Below, one piece after another: positions 38,801 to 52,400 of a stretch of 64,000 bases of DNA. Every line of letters starts with the position of its first letter. Position 1 is the first letter of the stretch. Source of the DNA: Hippasteria phrygiana (taxonomy: Eukaryota; Echinodermata; Asteroidea; Valvatida; Goniasteridae). The stretch lies in the NCBI GenBank assembly GCA_037893225.1, contig JAZGUH010000543.1, positions 186,001-250,000 of the forward strand, given 5' to 3'. The notes beneath the pieces were generated by a model. It was given only the letters and a program-made list of their open reading frames with translations. It had not been told where the DNA came from and did no database searches. Made by a program: the position numbers and the translations under genes.

Positions 38801-40708
38801 TGACATGCATGGAGCAATAAATAGACGGTAATATGTACACAGATGTTGGCCGGAAAGAAACTAAACATTGCGAGGTTTGAATTTTCTCCACAAGTTTTAA
38901 CTCTAGGAGGCCGCCGATAATTGCAACATGTAGCGCCAGATCTAAGCTACCCATACATGTCAAAATTACTGCATTTGGTTGATATTTTATGCAATTATGA
39001 ATGAGTAAAGCAAGTCCATACCCCAGGGAATTTGACAGGCATGGAGCAATAAATAGACGGTAATATGTACACAGATGTTGGCCGGGAAGAAAATAAACAT
39101 TGCGAGGTTTGAATTTTCTCCACAAGTTTGAACTCTAGGAAGCCGCCGATAATTGCATCATGTAGCGCTAGATCTAAGCTATACATACATGTCAAAATTA
39201 CTGCATTTGGTTGATATTTCATGCAATTATGAAAGAGTAAAGCAAGTCCATACCCCAGGGAATTTGACATGCATGGAGCAATAAATAGACGGTAATATGT
39301 ACACAGATGTTGGCCGGAAAGAAACTAAACATTGCGAGGTTTGAATTTTCTCCACAAGTTTTAACTCTAGGAGGCCGCCGATAATTGCAACATGTAGCGC
39401 CAGATCTAAGCTACCCATACATGTCAAAATTACTGCATTGGGTTGATATTTTATGCAATTATGAATGAGTAAAGCAAGTCCATACCCCAGGGAATTTGAC
39501 AGGCATGGAGCAATAAATAGACGGTAATATGTACACAGATGTTGGCCGGGAAGAAAATAAACATTGCGAAGTTTGAATTTTCTCCACAAGTTTTAACTCT
39601 AGGAAGCCGCCGATGATTGCAACATGTAGCGCCAGATCTAAGCTATCCATACATGTCAAAATTATTGCATTTGGTTGATATTTCATGCAATTATGAATGA
39701 ATAAAGCAAGTCCACACCCCAGGGAATTTGACATGCATGGAGCAATAAATAGACGGTAATATGTACACAGATGTTGGCCGGAAAGAAACTAAACATTGCG
39801 AGGTTTGAATTTTCTCCACAAGTTTTAACTCTAGGAGGCCGCCGATAATTGCAACATGTAGCGCCAGATCTAAGCTACCCATACATGTCAAAATTACTGC
39901 ATTTGGTTGATATTTTATGCAATTATGAATGAGTAAAGCAAGTCCATACCCCAGGGAATTTGACAGGCATGGAGCAATAAATAGACGGTAATATGTACAC
40001 AGATGTTGGCCGGGAAGAAAATAAACATTGCGAGGTTTGAATTTTCTCCACAAGTTTGAACTCTAGGAAGCCGCCGATAATTGCATCATGTAGCGCTAGA
40101 TCTAAGCTATACATACATGTCAAAATTACTGCATTTGGTTGATATTTCATGCAATTATGAAAGAGTAAAGCAAGTCCATACCCCAGGGAATTTGACATGC
40201 ATGGAGCAATAAATAGACGGTAATATGTACACAGATGTTGGCCGGAAAGAAACTAAACATTGCGAGGTTTGAATTTTCTCCACAAGTTTTAACTCTAGGA
40301 GGCCGCCGATAATTGCAACATGTAGCGCCAGATCTAAGCTACCCATACATGTCAAAATTACTGCATTGGGTTGATATTTTATGCAATTATGAATGAGTAA
40401 AGCAAGTCCATACCCCAGGGAATTTGACAGGCATGGAGCAATAAATAGACGGTAATATGTACACAGATGTTGGCCGGGAAGAAAATAAACATTGCGAAGT
40501 TTGAATTTTCTCCACAAGTTTTAACTCTAGGAAGCCGCCGATGATTGCAACATGTAGCGCCAGATCTAAGCTATCCATACATGTCAAAATTATTGCATTT
40601 GGTTGATATTTCATGCAATTATGAATGAATAAAGCAAGTCCACACCCCAGGGAATTTGACATGCATGGAGCAATAAATAGACGGTAATATGTACACAGAT
40701 GTTGGCCG
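38785..40708. repeat. 4-monomer tandem duplication (928 bp) where the right-domain variants first appear
   Basis: About 38,785-39,780 and 39,713-40,708 match at an offset of 928 bp. Both copies contain a GGGTTGAT variant (position 220) and the G-to-A at monomer position 118 (GCGAAGTTTG, near 39570 and 40498), neither of which I found to the left. The unit starting at 38989 is a hybrid whose joint lies between monomer positions 98 and 142. Confidence 0.8.
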
Positions 40709-42724
40709 GAAAGAAAATAAACATTGCGAGGTTTGAATTTTCTCCACAAGTTTTAACTCTAGGAAGCCGCCGATAATTGCAACATGTAGCGCCAGATCTA
40801 AGCTATCCATACATGTCAAAATTATTGCATTTGGTTGATATTTCATGCAATTATGAATGAATAAAGCAAGTCCACACCCCAGGGAATTTGACATGCATGG
40901 AGCAATAAATAGACGGTAATATGTACACAGATGTTGGCCGGAAAGAAAATAAACATTGCGAGGTTTGAATTTTCTCCACAAGTTTTAACTCTAGGAAGCC
41001 GCCGATAATTGCAACATGTAGCGCCAGATCTAAGCTATCCATACATGTCAAAATTACTGCATTTGGTTGATATTTCATGCAATTATGAATGAGTAAAGCA
41101 AGTCCATACCCCAGGGAATTTGACAGGCATGGAGCAATAAATAGAAGGTAATATGCACACAGATGGTGGCCGGGAAGAAAATAAACATTGCGAGGTTGGA
41201 ATTTTCTCCACAAGTTTGAACTCTAAGAAGCCGCCGAAAATTGCAACATGTAGCGCCAGATCTAAGCTATCCATACATGTCAAAATTACTGAATTTGGTT
41301 GATATTTCATGCAATTATGAATGAGTAAAGCAAGTCCATACCCCAGGGAATTTGACATGCATGGAGCAATAAATAGACGGTAATATGTACACATTTGTTG
41401 GCCGTGAAGAAAATAAACATTGCGAGGTTTGAATTTTCTCCTCAAGTGTTAACTCTAAGAAGCCGCCGATGATTGCAACATGTAGCGCCAGATCTAAGCT
41501 ATCCATACATGTCAAAATTACTGAATTTGGTTGATATTTCATGCAATTATGAATGAGTAAAGCAAGTCCATACCCCAGGGAATTTGACATGCATGGAGCA
41601 ATAAATAGACGGTAATATGTACACAGATGTTGGCCGGAAAGAAACTAAACATTGCGAGGTTTGAATTTTCTCCACAAGTTTTAACTCTAGGAGGCCGCCG
41701 GTAATTGCAACATGTAGCGCCAGATCTAAGCTATCCATACATGTCAAAATTACTGCATTTGGTTGATATTTCATGCAATTATGAATGAATAAAGCAAGTA
41801 CATACCCCAGGGAATTTGTCAGGCATGGAGCAATAAATAGACGGTAATATGTACACATTTGTTGGCCGTGAAGAAAATAAACATTGCGAGGTTTGAATTT
41901 TCTCCACAAGTTTGAACTCTAGGAAGCCGCCGATAATTGCATCATGTAGCGCTAGATCTAAGCTATACATACATGTCAAAATTACTGCATTTGGTTGATA
42001 TTTCATGCAATTATGAAAGAGTAAAGCAAGTCCATACCCCAGGGAATTTGACATGCATGGAGCAATAAATAGACGGTAATATGTACATAGATGTTGGCCG
42101 GAAAGAAAATAAACATTGCGAGGTTTGAATTTTCTCCTCAAGTGTTAACTCTAAGAAGCCGCCGATGATTGCAACATGTAGCGCCAGATCTAAGCTATCC
42201 ATACATGTCAAAATCACTGCATTTGGTTGATATTTCATGCAATTATGAATGAGTAAAGCAAGTCCATACCCCAGGGAATTTGACAGGCATGGAGCAATAA
42301 ATAGAAGGTAATATGCACACAGGTGGTGGCCGGGAAGAAAATAAACATTGCGAGGTTTGAATTTTCTCCACAAGTTTGAACTCTAGGAAGCCGCCGATAA
42401 TTGCATCATGTAGCGCCAGATCTAAGCTATACATACATGTCAAAATTACTGCATTTTGTTGATATTTCATGCAATTATGAATGAGTAAAGCAAGTCCATA
42501 CCCCAAGGAATTTGACATGCATGGAGCAATAAATAGACGGTAATATGTACACAGATGTTGGCCGGAAAGAAAATAAACATTGCGAGGTTTGAATTTTCTC
42601 CACAAGTTTGAACTCTAGGAAGCCGCCGATAATTGCAACATGTAGCGCCAGATCTAAGCTATCCATACATGTCAAAATTACTGCATTTGGTTGATATTTC
42701 ATGCAATTATGAATGAGTAAAGCA

Positions 42725-45700
42725 AGTCCATACCCCAGGGAATTTGACATGCATGGAGCAATAAATAGACGGTAATATGTACACAGATGTTGGCCGGAAA
42801 GAAAATAAACATTGCGAGGTTTGAATTTTCTCCACAAGTTTTAACTCTAGGAAGCCGCCGATAATTGCAACATGTAGCGCCAGATCTAAGCTATCCATAC
42901 ATGTCAAAATTATTGCATTTGGTTGATATTTCATGCAATTATGAATGAATAAAGCAAGTCCACACCCCAGGGAATTTGACATGCATGGAGCAATAAATAG
43001 ACGGTAATATGTACACAGATGTTGGCCGGAAAGAAAATAAACATTGCGAGGTTTGAATTTTCTCCACAAGTTTTAACTCTAGGAAGCCGCCGATAATTGC
43101 AACATGTAGCGCCAGATCTAAGCTATCCATACATGTCAAAATTACTGCATTTGGTTGATATTTCATGCAATTATGAATGAGTAAAGCAAGTCCATACCCC
43201 AGGGAATTTGACAGGCATGGAGCAATAAATAGAAGGTAATATGCACACAGATGGTGGCCGGGAAGAAAATAAACATTGCGAGGTTGGAATTTTCTCCACA
43301 AGTTTGAACTCTAAGAAGCCGCCGAAAATTGCAACATGTAGCGCCAGATCTAAGCTATCCATACATGTCAAAATTACTGAATTTGGTTGATATTTCATGC
43401 AATTATGAATGAGTAAAGCAAGTCCATACCCCAGGGAATTTGACATGCATGGAGCAATAAATAGACGGTAATATGTACACAGATGTTGGCCGGAAAGAAA
43501 CTAAACATTGCGAGGTTTGAATTTTCTCCACAAGTTTTAACTCTAGGAGGCCGCCGATAATTGCAACATGTAGCGCCAGATCTAAGCTACCCATACATGT
43601 CAAAATTACTGCATTTGGTTGATATTTTATGCAATTATGAATGAGTAAAGCAAGTCCATACCCCAGGGAATTTGACAGGCATGGAGCAATAAATAGACGG
43701 TAATATGTACACAGATGTTGGCCGGGAAGAAAATAAACATTGCGAGGTTTGAATTTTCTCCACAAGTTTGAACTCTAGGAAGCCGCCGATAATTGCATCA
43801 TGTAGCGCTAGATCTAAGCTATACATACATGTCAAAATTACTGCATTTGGTTGATATTTCATGCAATTATGAAAGAGTAAAGCAAGTCCATACCCCAGGG
43901 AATTTGACATGCATGGAGCAATAAATAGACGGTAATATGTACACAGATGTTGGCCGGAAAGAAACTAAACATTGCGAGGTTTGAATTTTCTCCACAAGTT
44001 TTAACTCTAGGAGGCCGCCGATAATTGCAACATGTAGCGCCAGATCTAAGCTACCCATACATGTCAAAATTACTGCATTGGGTTGATATTTTATGCAATT
44101 ATGAATGAGTAAAGCAAGTCCATACCCCAGGGAATTTGACATGCATGGAGCAATAAATAGACGGTAATATGTACACAGATGTTGGCCGGGAAGAAAATAA
44201 ACATTGCGAAGTTTGAATTTTCTCCACAAGTTTTAACTCTAGGAAGCCGCCGATGATTGCAACATGTAGCGCCAGATCTAAGCTATCCATACATGTCAAA
44301 ATTATTGCATTTGGTTGATATTTCATGCAATTATGAATGAATAAAGCAAGTCCACACCCCAGGGAATTTGACATGCATGGAGCAATAAATAGACGGTAAT
44401 ATGTACACAGATGTTGGCCGGAAAGAAAATAAACATTGCGAGGTTTGAATTTTCTCCACAAGTTTTAACTCTAGGAAGCCGCCGATAATTGCAACATGTA
44501 GCGCCAGATCTAAGCTATCCATACATGTCAAAATTATTGCATTTGGTTGATATTTCATGCAATTATGAATGAATAAAGCAAGTCCACACCCCAGGGAATT
44601 TGACATGCATGGAGCAATAAATAGACGGTAATATGTACACAGATGTTGGCCGGAAAGAAAATAAACATTGCGAGGTTTGAATTTTCTCCACAAGTTTTAA
44701 CTCTAGGAAGCCGCCGATAATTGCAACATGTAGCGCCAGATCTAAGCTATCCATACATGTCAAAATTACTGCATTTGGTTGATATTTCATGCAATTATGA
44801 ATGAGTAAAGCAAGTCCATACCCCAGGGAATTTGACAGGCATGGAGCAATAAATAGAAGGTAATATGCACACAGATGGTGGCCGGGAAGAAAATAAACAT
44901 TGCGAGGTTGGAATTTTCTCCACAAGTTTGAACTCTAAGAAGCCGCCGAAAATTGCAACATGTAGCGCCAGATCTAAGCTATCCATACATGTCAAAATTA
45001 CTGAATTTGGTTGATATTTCATGCAATTATGAATGAGTAAAGCAAGTCCATACCCCAGGGAATTTGACATGCATGGAGCAATAAATAGACGGTAATATGT
45101 ACACAGATGTTGGCCGGAAAGAAACTAAACATTGCGAGGTTTGAATTTTCTCCACAAGTTTTAACTCTAGGAGGCCGCCGATAATTGCAACATGTAGCGC
45201 CAGATCTAAGCTACCCATACATGTCAAAATTACTGCATTTGGTTGATATTTTATGCAATTATGAATGAGTAAAGCAAGTCCATACCCCAGGGAATTTGAC
45301 AGGCATGGAGCAATAAATAGACGGTAATATGTACACAGATGTTGGCCGGGAAGAAAATAAACATTGCGAGGTTTGAATTTTCTCCACAAGTTTGAACTCT
45401 AGGAAGCCGCCGATAATTGCATCATGTAGCGCTAGATCTAAGCTATACATACATGTCAAAATTACTGCATTTGGTTGATATTTCATGCAATTATGAAAGA
45501 GTAAAGCAAGTCCATACCCCAGGGAATTTGACATGCATGGAGCAATAAATAGACGGTAATATGTACACAGATGTTGGCCGGAAAGAAACTAAACATTGCG
45601 AGGTTTGAATTTTCTCCACAAGTTTTAACTCTAGGAGGCCGCCGATAATTGCAACATGTAGCGCCAGATCTAAGCTACCCATACATGTCAAAATTACTGC

Positions 45701-46540
45701 ATTGGGTTGATATTTTATGCAATTATGAATGAGTAAAGCAAGTCCATACCCCAGGGAATTTGACAGGCATGGAGCAATAAATAGACGGTAATATGTACAC
45801 AGATGTTGGCCGGGAAGAAAATAAACATTGCGAAGTTTGAATTTTCTCCACAAGTTTTAACTCTAGGAAGCCGCCGATGATTGCAACATGTAGCGCCAGA
45901 TCTAAGCTATCCATACATGTCAAAATTATTGCATTTGGTTGATATTTCATGCAATTATGAATGAATAAAGCAAGTCCACACCCCAGGGAATTTGACATGC
46001 ATGGAGCAATAAATAGACGGTAATATGTACACAGATGTTGGCCGGAAAGAAAATAAACATTGCGAGGTTTGAATTTTCTCCACAAGTTTTAACTCTAGGA
46101 AGCCGCCGATAATTGCAACATGTAGCGCCAGATCTAAGCTATCCATACATGTCAAAATTATTGCATTTGGTTGATATTTCATGCAATTATGAATGAATAA
46201 AGCAAGTCCACACCCCAGGGAATTTGACATGCATGGAGCAATAAATAGACGGTAATATGTACACAGATGTTGGCCGGAAAGAAAATAAACATTGCGAGGT
46301 TTGAATTTTCTCCACAAGTTTTAACTCTAGGAAGCCGCCGATAATTGCAACATGTAGCGCCAGATCTAAGCTATCCATACATGTCAAAATTACTGCATTT
46401 GGTTGATATTTCATGCAATTATGAATGAGTAAAGCAAGTCCATACCCCAGGGAATTTGACAGGCATGGAGCAATAAATAGAAGGTAATATGCACACAGAT
46501 GGTGGCCGGGAAGAAAATAAACATTGCGAGGTTGGAATTT
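42725..46540. repeat. 7-monomer duplication (1,624 bp)
   Basis: Monomers from about 42.73 to 44.9 kb recur from about 44.35 to 46.54 kb at an offset of exactly 1,624 bp, with one clear difference at monomer position 50 (T in the copy near 44144, G in the copy near 45768). The two matched stretches overlap, as expected when a tandem duplication is flanked by already similar units. Confidence 0.8.
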
Positions 46541-49196
46541 TCTCCACAAGTTTGAACTCTAAGAAGCCGCCGAAAATTGCAACATGTAGCGCCAGATCTA
46601 AGCTATCCATACATGTCAAAATTACTGAATTTGGTTGATATTTCATGCAATTATGAATGAGTAAAGCAAGTCCATACCCCAGGGAATTTGACATGCATGG
46701 AGCAATAAATAGACGGTAATATGTACACATTTGTTGGCCGTGAAGAAAATAAACATTGCGAGGTTTGAATTTTCTCCTCAAGTGTTAACTCTAAGAAGCC
46801 GCCGATGATTGCAACATGTAGCGCCAGATCTAAGCTATCCATACATGTCAAAATTACTGAATTTGGTTGATATTTCATGCAATTATGAATGAGTAAAGCA
46901 AGTCCATACCCCAGGGAATTTGACATGCATGGAGCAATAAATAGACGGTAATATGTACACAGATGTTGGCCGGAAAGAAACTAAACATTGCGAGGTTTGA
47001 ATTTTCTCCACAAGTTTTAACTCTAGGAGGCCGCCGGTAATTGCAACATGTAGCGCCAGATCTAAGCTATCCATACATGTCAAAATTACTGCATTTGGTT
47101 GATATTTCATGCAATTATGAATGAATAAAGCAAGTACATACCCCAGGGAATTTGTCAGGCATGGAGCAATAAATAGACGGTAATATGTACACATTTGTTG
47201 GCCGTGAAGAAAATAAACATTGCGAGGTTTGAATTTTCTCCACAAGTTTGAACTCTAGGAAGCCGCCGATAATTGCATCATGTAGCGCTAGATCTAAGCT
47301 ATACATACATGTCAAAATTACTGCATTTGGTTGATATTTCATGCAATTATGAAAGAGTAAAGCAAGTCCATACCCCAGGGAATTTGACATGCATGGAGCA
47401 ATAAATAGACGGTAATATGTACATAGATGTTGGCCGGAAAGAAAATAAACATTGCGAGGTTTGAATTTTCTCCTCAAGTGTTAACTCTAAGAAGCCGCCG
47501 ATGATTGCAACATGTAGCGCCAGATCTAAGCTATCCATACATGTCAAAATCACTGCATTTGGTTGATATTTCATGCAATTATGAATGAGTAAAGCAAGTC
47601 CATACCCCAGGGAATTTGACAGGCATGGAGCAATAAATAGAAGGTAATATGCACACAGGTGGTGGCCGGGAAGAAAATAAACATTGCGAGGTTTGAATTT
47701 TCTCCACAAGTTTGAACTCTAGGAAGCCGCCGATAATTGCATCATGTAGCGCCAGATCTAAGCTATACATACATGTCAAAATTACTGCATTTTGTTGATA
47801 TTTCATGCAATTATGAATGAGTAAAGCAAGTCCATACCCCAAGGAATTTGACATGCATGGAGCAATAAATAGACGGTAATATGTACACAGATGTTGGCCG
47901 GAAAGAAAATAAACATTGCGAGGTTTGAATTTTCTCCACAAGTTTGAACTCTAGGAAGCCGCCGATAATTGCAACATGTAGCGCCAGATCTAAGCTATCC
48001 ATACATGTCAAAATTACTGCATTTGGTTGATATTTCATGCAATTATGAATGAGTAAAGCAAGTCCATACCCCAGGGAATTTGACATGCATGGAGCAATAA
48101 ATAGACGGTAATATGTACACAGATGTTGGCCGGAAAGAAAATAAACATTGCGAGGTTTGAATTTTCTCCACAAGTTTTAACTCTAGGAAGCCGCCGATAA
48201 TTGCAACATGTAGCGCCAGATCTAAGCTATCCATACATGTCAAAATTATTGCATTTGGTTGATATTTCATGCAATTATGAATGAATAAAGCAAGTCCACA
48301 CCCCAGGGAATTTGACATGCATGGAGCAATAAATAGACGGTAATATGTACACAGATGTTGGCCGGAAAGAAAATAAACATTGCGAGGTTTGAATTTTCTC
48401 CACAAGTTTGAACTCTAGGAAGCCGCCGATAATTGCAACATGTAGCGCCAGATCTAAGCTATCCATACATGTCAAAATTACTGCATTTGGTTGATATTTC
48501 ATGCAATTATGAATGAGTAAAGCAAGTCCATACCCCAGGGAATTTGACAGGCATGGAGCAATAAATAGAAGGTAATATGCACACAGATGGTGGCCGGGAA
48601 GAAAATAAACATTGCGAGGTTTGAATTTTCTCCACAAGTTTGAACTCTAAGAAGCCGCCGAAAATTGCAACATGTAGCGCCAGATCTAAGCTATCCATAC
48701 ATGTCAAAATTACTGAATTTGGTTGATATTTCATGCAATTATGAATGAGTAAAGCAAGTCCATACCCCAGGGAATTTGACATGCATGGAGCAATAAATAG
48801 ACGGTAATATGTACACATTTGTTGGCCGTGAAGAAAATAAACATTGCGAGGTTTGAATTTTCTCCTCAAGTGTTAACTCTAAGAAGCCGCCGATGATTGC
48901 AACATGTAGCGCCAGATCTAAGCTATCCATACATGTCAAAATTACTGAATTTGGTTGATATTTCATGCAATTATGAATGAGTAAAGCAAGTCCATACCCC
49001 AGGGAATTTGACATGCATGGAGCAATAAATAGACGGTAATATGCACACAGATGGTGGCCGGGAAGAAAATAAACATTGCGAGGTTTGAATTTTCTCCACA
49101 AGTTTGAACTCTAAGAAGCCGCCGATAATTGCAACATGTAGCGCCAGATCTAAGCTATCCATACATGTCAAAAGTACTGCATTTGGTTGATATTTC

Positions 49197-49428
49197 ATGC
49201 AATTATGAATGAGTAAAGCAAGTCCATACCACAGGGAATTTGACATGCATGGAGCAATAAATAGACGGTAATATGTACACATTTGTTGGCCGTGAAGAAA
49301 ATAAACATTGCGAGGTTTGAATTTTCTCCACAAGTTTGAACTCTAGGAAGCCGCCGATAATTGCATCATGTAGCGCTAGATCTAAGCTATACATACATGT
49401 CAAAATTACTGCATTTGGTTGATATTTT
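49197..49428. repeat. Fused monomer marking an in-register deletion of one unit
   Basis: The unit begins as the position-35 marker monomer and keeps its T at 170, T at 181 and A at 195. It ends with the TTTTATGC sequence (T at 232) that elsewhere belongs to the next unit. The block copy at 53.6-54.1 kb has the full arrangement with one more monomer. The simplest reading is loss of exactly 232 bp with both ends between monomer positions 195 and 232. Confidence 0.8.
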
Positions 49429-52400
49429 ATGCAATTATGAATGAGTAAAGCAAGTCCATACCCCAGGGAATTTGACAGGCATGGAGCAATAAATAGACGG
49501 TAATATGTACACAGATGTTGGCCGGGAAGAAAATAAACATTGCGAAGTTTGAATTTTCTCCACAAGTTTTAACTCTAGGAAGCCGCCGATGATTGCAACA
49601 TGTAGCGCCAGATCTAAGCTATCCATACATGTCAAAATTATTGCATTTGGTTGATATTTCATGCAATTATGAATGAATAAAGCAAGTCCACACCCCAGGG
49701 AATTTGACATGCATGGAGCAATAAATAGACGGTAATATGTACACAGATGTTGGCCGGAAAGAAAATAAACATTGCGAGGTTTGAATTTTCTCCACAAGTT
49801 TTAACTCTAGGAAGCCGCCGATAATTGCAACATGTAGCGCCAGATCTAAGCTATCCATACATGTCAAAATTATTGCATTTGGTTGATATTTCATGCAATT
49901 ATGAATGAATAAAGCAAGTCCACACCCCAGGGAATTTGACATGCATGGAGCAATAAATAGACGGTAATATGTACACAGATGTTGGCCGGAAAGAAAATAA
50001 ACATTGCGAGGTTTGAATTTTCTCCACAAGTTTTAACTCTAGGAAGCCGCCGATAATTGCAACATGTAGCGCCAGATCTAAGCTATCCATACATGTCAAA
50101 ATTACTGCATTTGGTTGATATTTCATGCAATTATGAATGAGTAAAGCAAGTCCATACCCCAGGGAATTTGACAGGCATGGAGCAATAAATAGAAGGTAAT
50201 ATGCACACAGATGGTGGCCGGGAAGAAAATAAACATTGCGAGGTTGGAATTTTCTCCACAAGTTTGAACTCTAAGAAGCCGCCGAAAATTGCAACATGTA
50301 GCGCCAGATCTAAGCTATCCATACATGTCAAAATTACTGAATTTGGTTGATATTTCATGCAATTATGAATGAGTAAAGCAAGTCCATACCCCAGGGAATT
50401 TGACATGCATGGAGCAATAAATAGACGGTAATATGTACACATTTGTTGGCCGTGAAGAAAATAAACATTGCGAGGTTTGAATTTTCTCCTCAAGTGTTAA
50501 CTCTAAGAAGCCGCCGATGATTGCAACATGTAGCGCCAGATCTAAGCTATCCATACATGTCAAAATTACTGAATTTGGTTGATATTTCATGCAATTATGA
50601 ATGAGTAAAGCAAGTCCATACCCCAGGGAATTTGACATGCATGGAGCAATAAATAGACGGTAATATGTACACAGATGTTGGCCGGAAAGAAACTAAACAT
50701 TGCGAGGTTTGAATTTTCTCCACAAGTTTTAACTCTAGGAGGCCGCCGGTAATTGCAACATGTAGCGCCAGATCTAAGCTATCCATACATGTCAAAATTA
50801 CTGCATTTGGTTGATATTTCATGCAATTATGAATGAATAAAGCAAGTACATACCCCAGGGAATTTGTCAGGCATGGAGCAATAAATAGACGGTAATATGT
50901 ACACATTTGTTGGCCGTGAAGAAAATAAACATTGCGAGGTTTGAATTTTCTCCACAAGTTTGAACTCTAGGAAGCCGCCGATAATTGCATCATGTAGCGC
51001 TAGATCTAAGCTATACATACATGTCAAAATTACTGCATTTGGTTGATATTTCATGCAATTATGAAAGAGTAAAGCAAGTCCATACCCCAGGGAATTTGAC
51101 ATGCATGGAGCAATAAATAGACGGTAATATGTACATAGATGTTGGCCGGAAAGAAAATAAACATTGCGAGGTTTGAATTTTCTCCTCAAGTGTTAACTCT
51201 AAGAAGCCGCCGATGATTGCAACATGTAGCGCCAGATCTAAGCTATCCATACATGTCAAAATCACTGCATTTGGTTGATATTTCATGCAATTATGAATGA
51301 GTAAAGCAAGTCCATACCCCAGGGAATTTGACAGGCATGAAGCAATAAATAGAAGGTAATATGCACACAGGTGGTGGCCGGGAAGAAAATAAACATTGCG
51401 AGGTTTGAATTTTCTCCACAAGTTTGAACTCTAGGAAGCCGCCGATAATTGCATCATGTAGCGCCAGATCTAAGCTATACATACATGTCAAAATTACTGC
51501 ATTTTGTTGATATTTCATGCAATTATGAATGAGTAAAGCAAGTCCATACCCCAAGGAATTTGACATGCATGGAGCAATAAATAGACGGTAATATGTACAC
51601 AGATGTTGGCCGGAAAGAAAATAAACATTGCGAGGTTTGAATTTTCTCCACAAGTTTGAACTCTAGGAAGCCGCCGATAATTGCAACATGTAGCGCCAGA
51701 TCTAAGCTATCCATACATGTCAAAATTACTGCATTTGGTTGATATTTCATGCAATTATGAATGAGTAAAGCAAGTCCATACCCCAGGGAATTTGACATGC
51801 ATGGAGCAATAAATAGACGGTAATATGTACACAGATGTTGGCCGGAAAGAAAATAAACATTGCGAGGTTTGAATTTTCTCCACAAGTTTTAACTCTAGGA
51901 AGCCGCCGATAATTGCAACATGTAGCGCCAGATCTAAGCTATCCATACATGTCAAAATTATTGCATTTGGTTGATATTTCATGCAATTATGAATGAATAA
52001 AGCAAGTCCACACCCCAGGGAATTTGACATGCATGGAGCAATAAATAGACGGTAATATGTACACAGATGTTGGCCGGAAAGAAAATAAACATTGCGAGGT
52101 TTGAATTTTCTCCACAAGTTTTAACTCTAGGAAGCCGCCGATAATTGCAACATGTAGCGCCAGATCTAAGCTATCCATACATGTCAAAATTACTGCATTT
52201 GGTTGATATTTCATGCAATTATGAATGAGTAAAGCAAGTCCATACCCCAGGGAATTTGACAGGCATGGAGCAATAAATAGAAGGTAATATGCACACAGAT
52301 GGTGGCCGGGAAGAAAATAAACATTGCGAGGTTGGAATTTTCTCCACAAGTTTGAACTCTAAGAAGCCGCCGAAAATTGCAACATGTAGCGCCAGATCTA

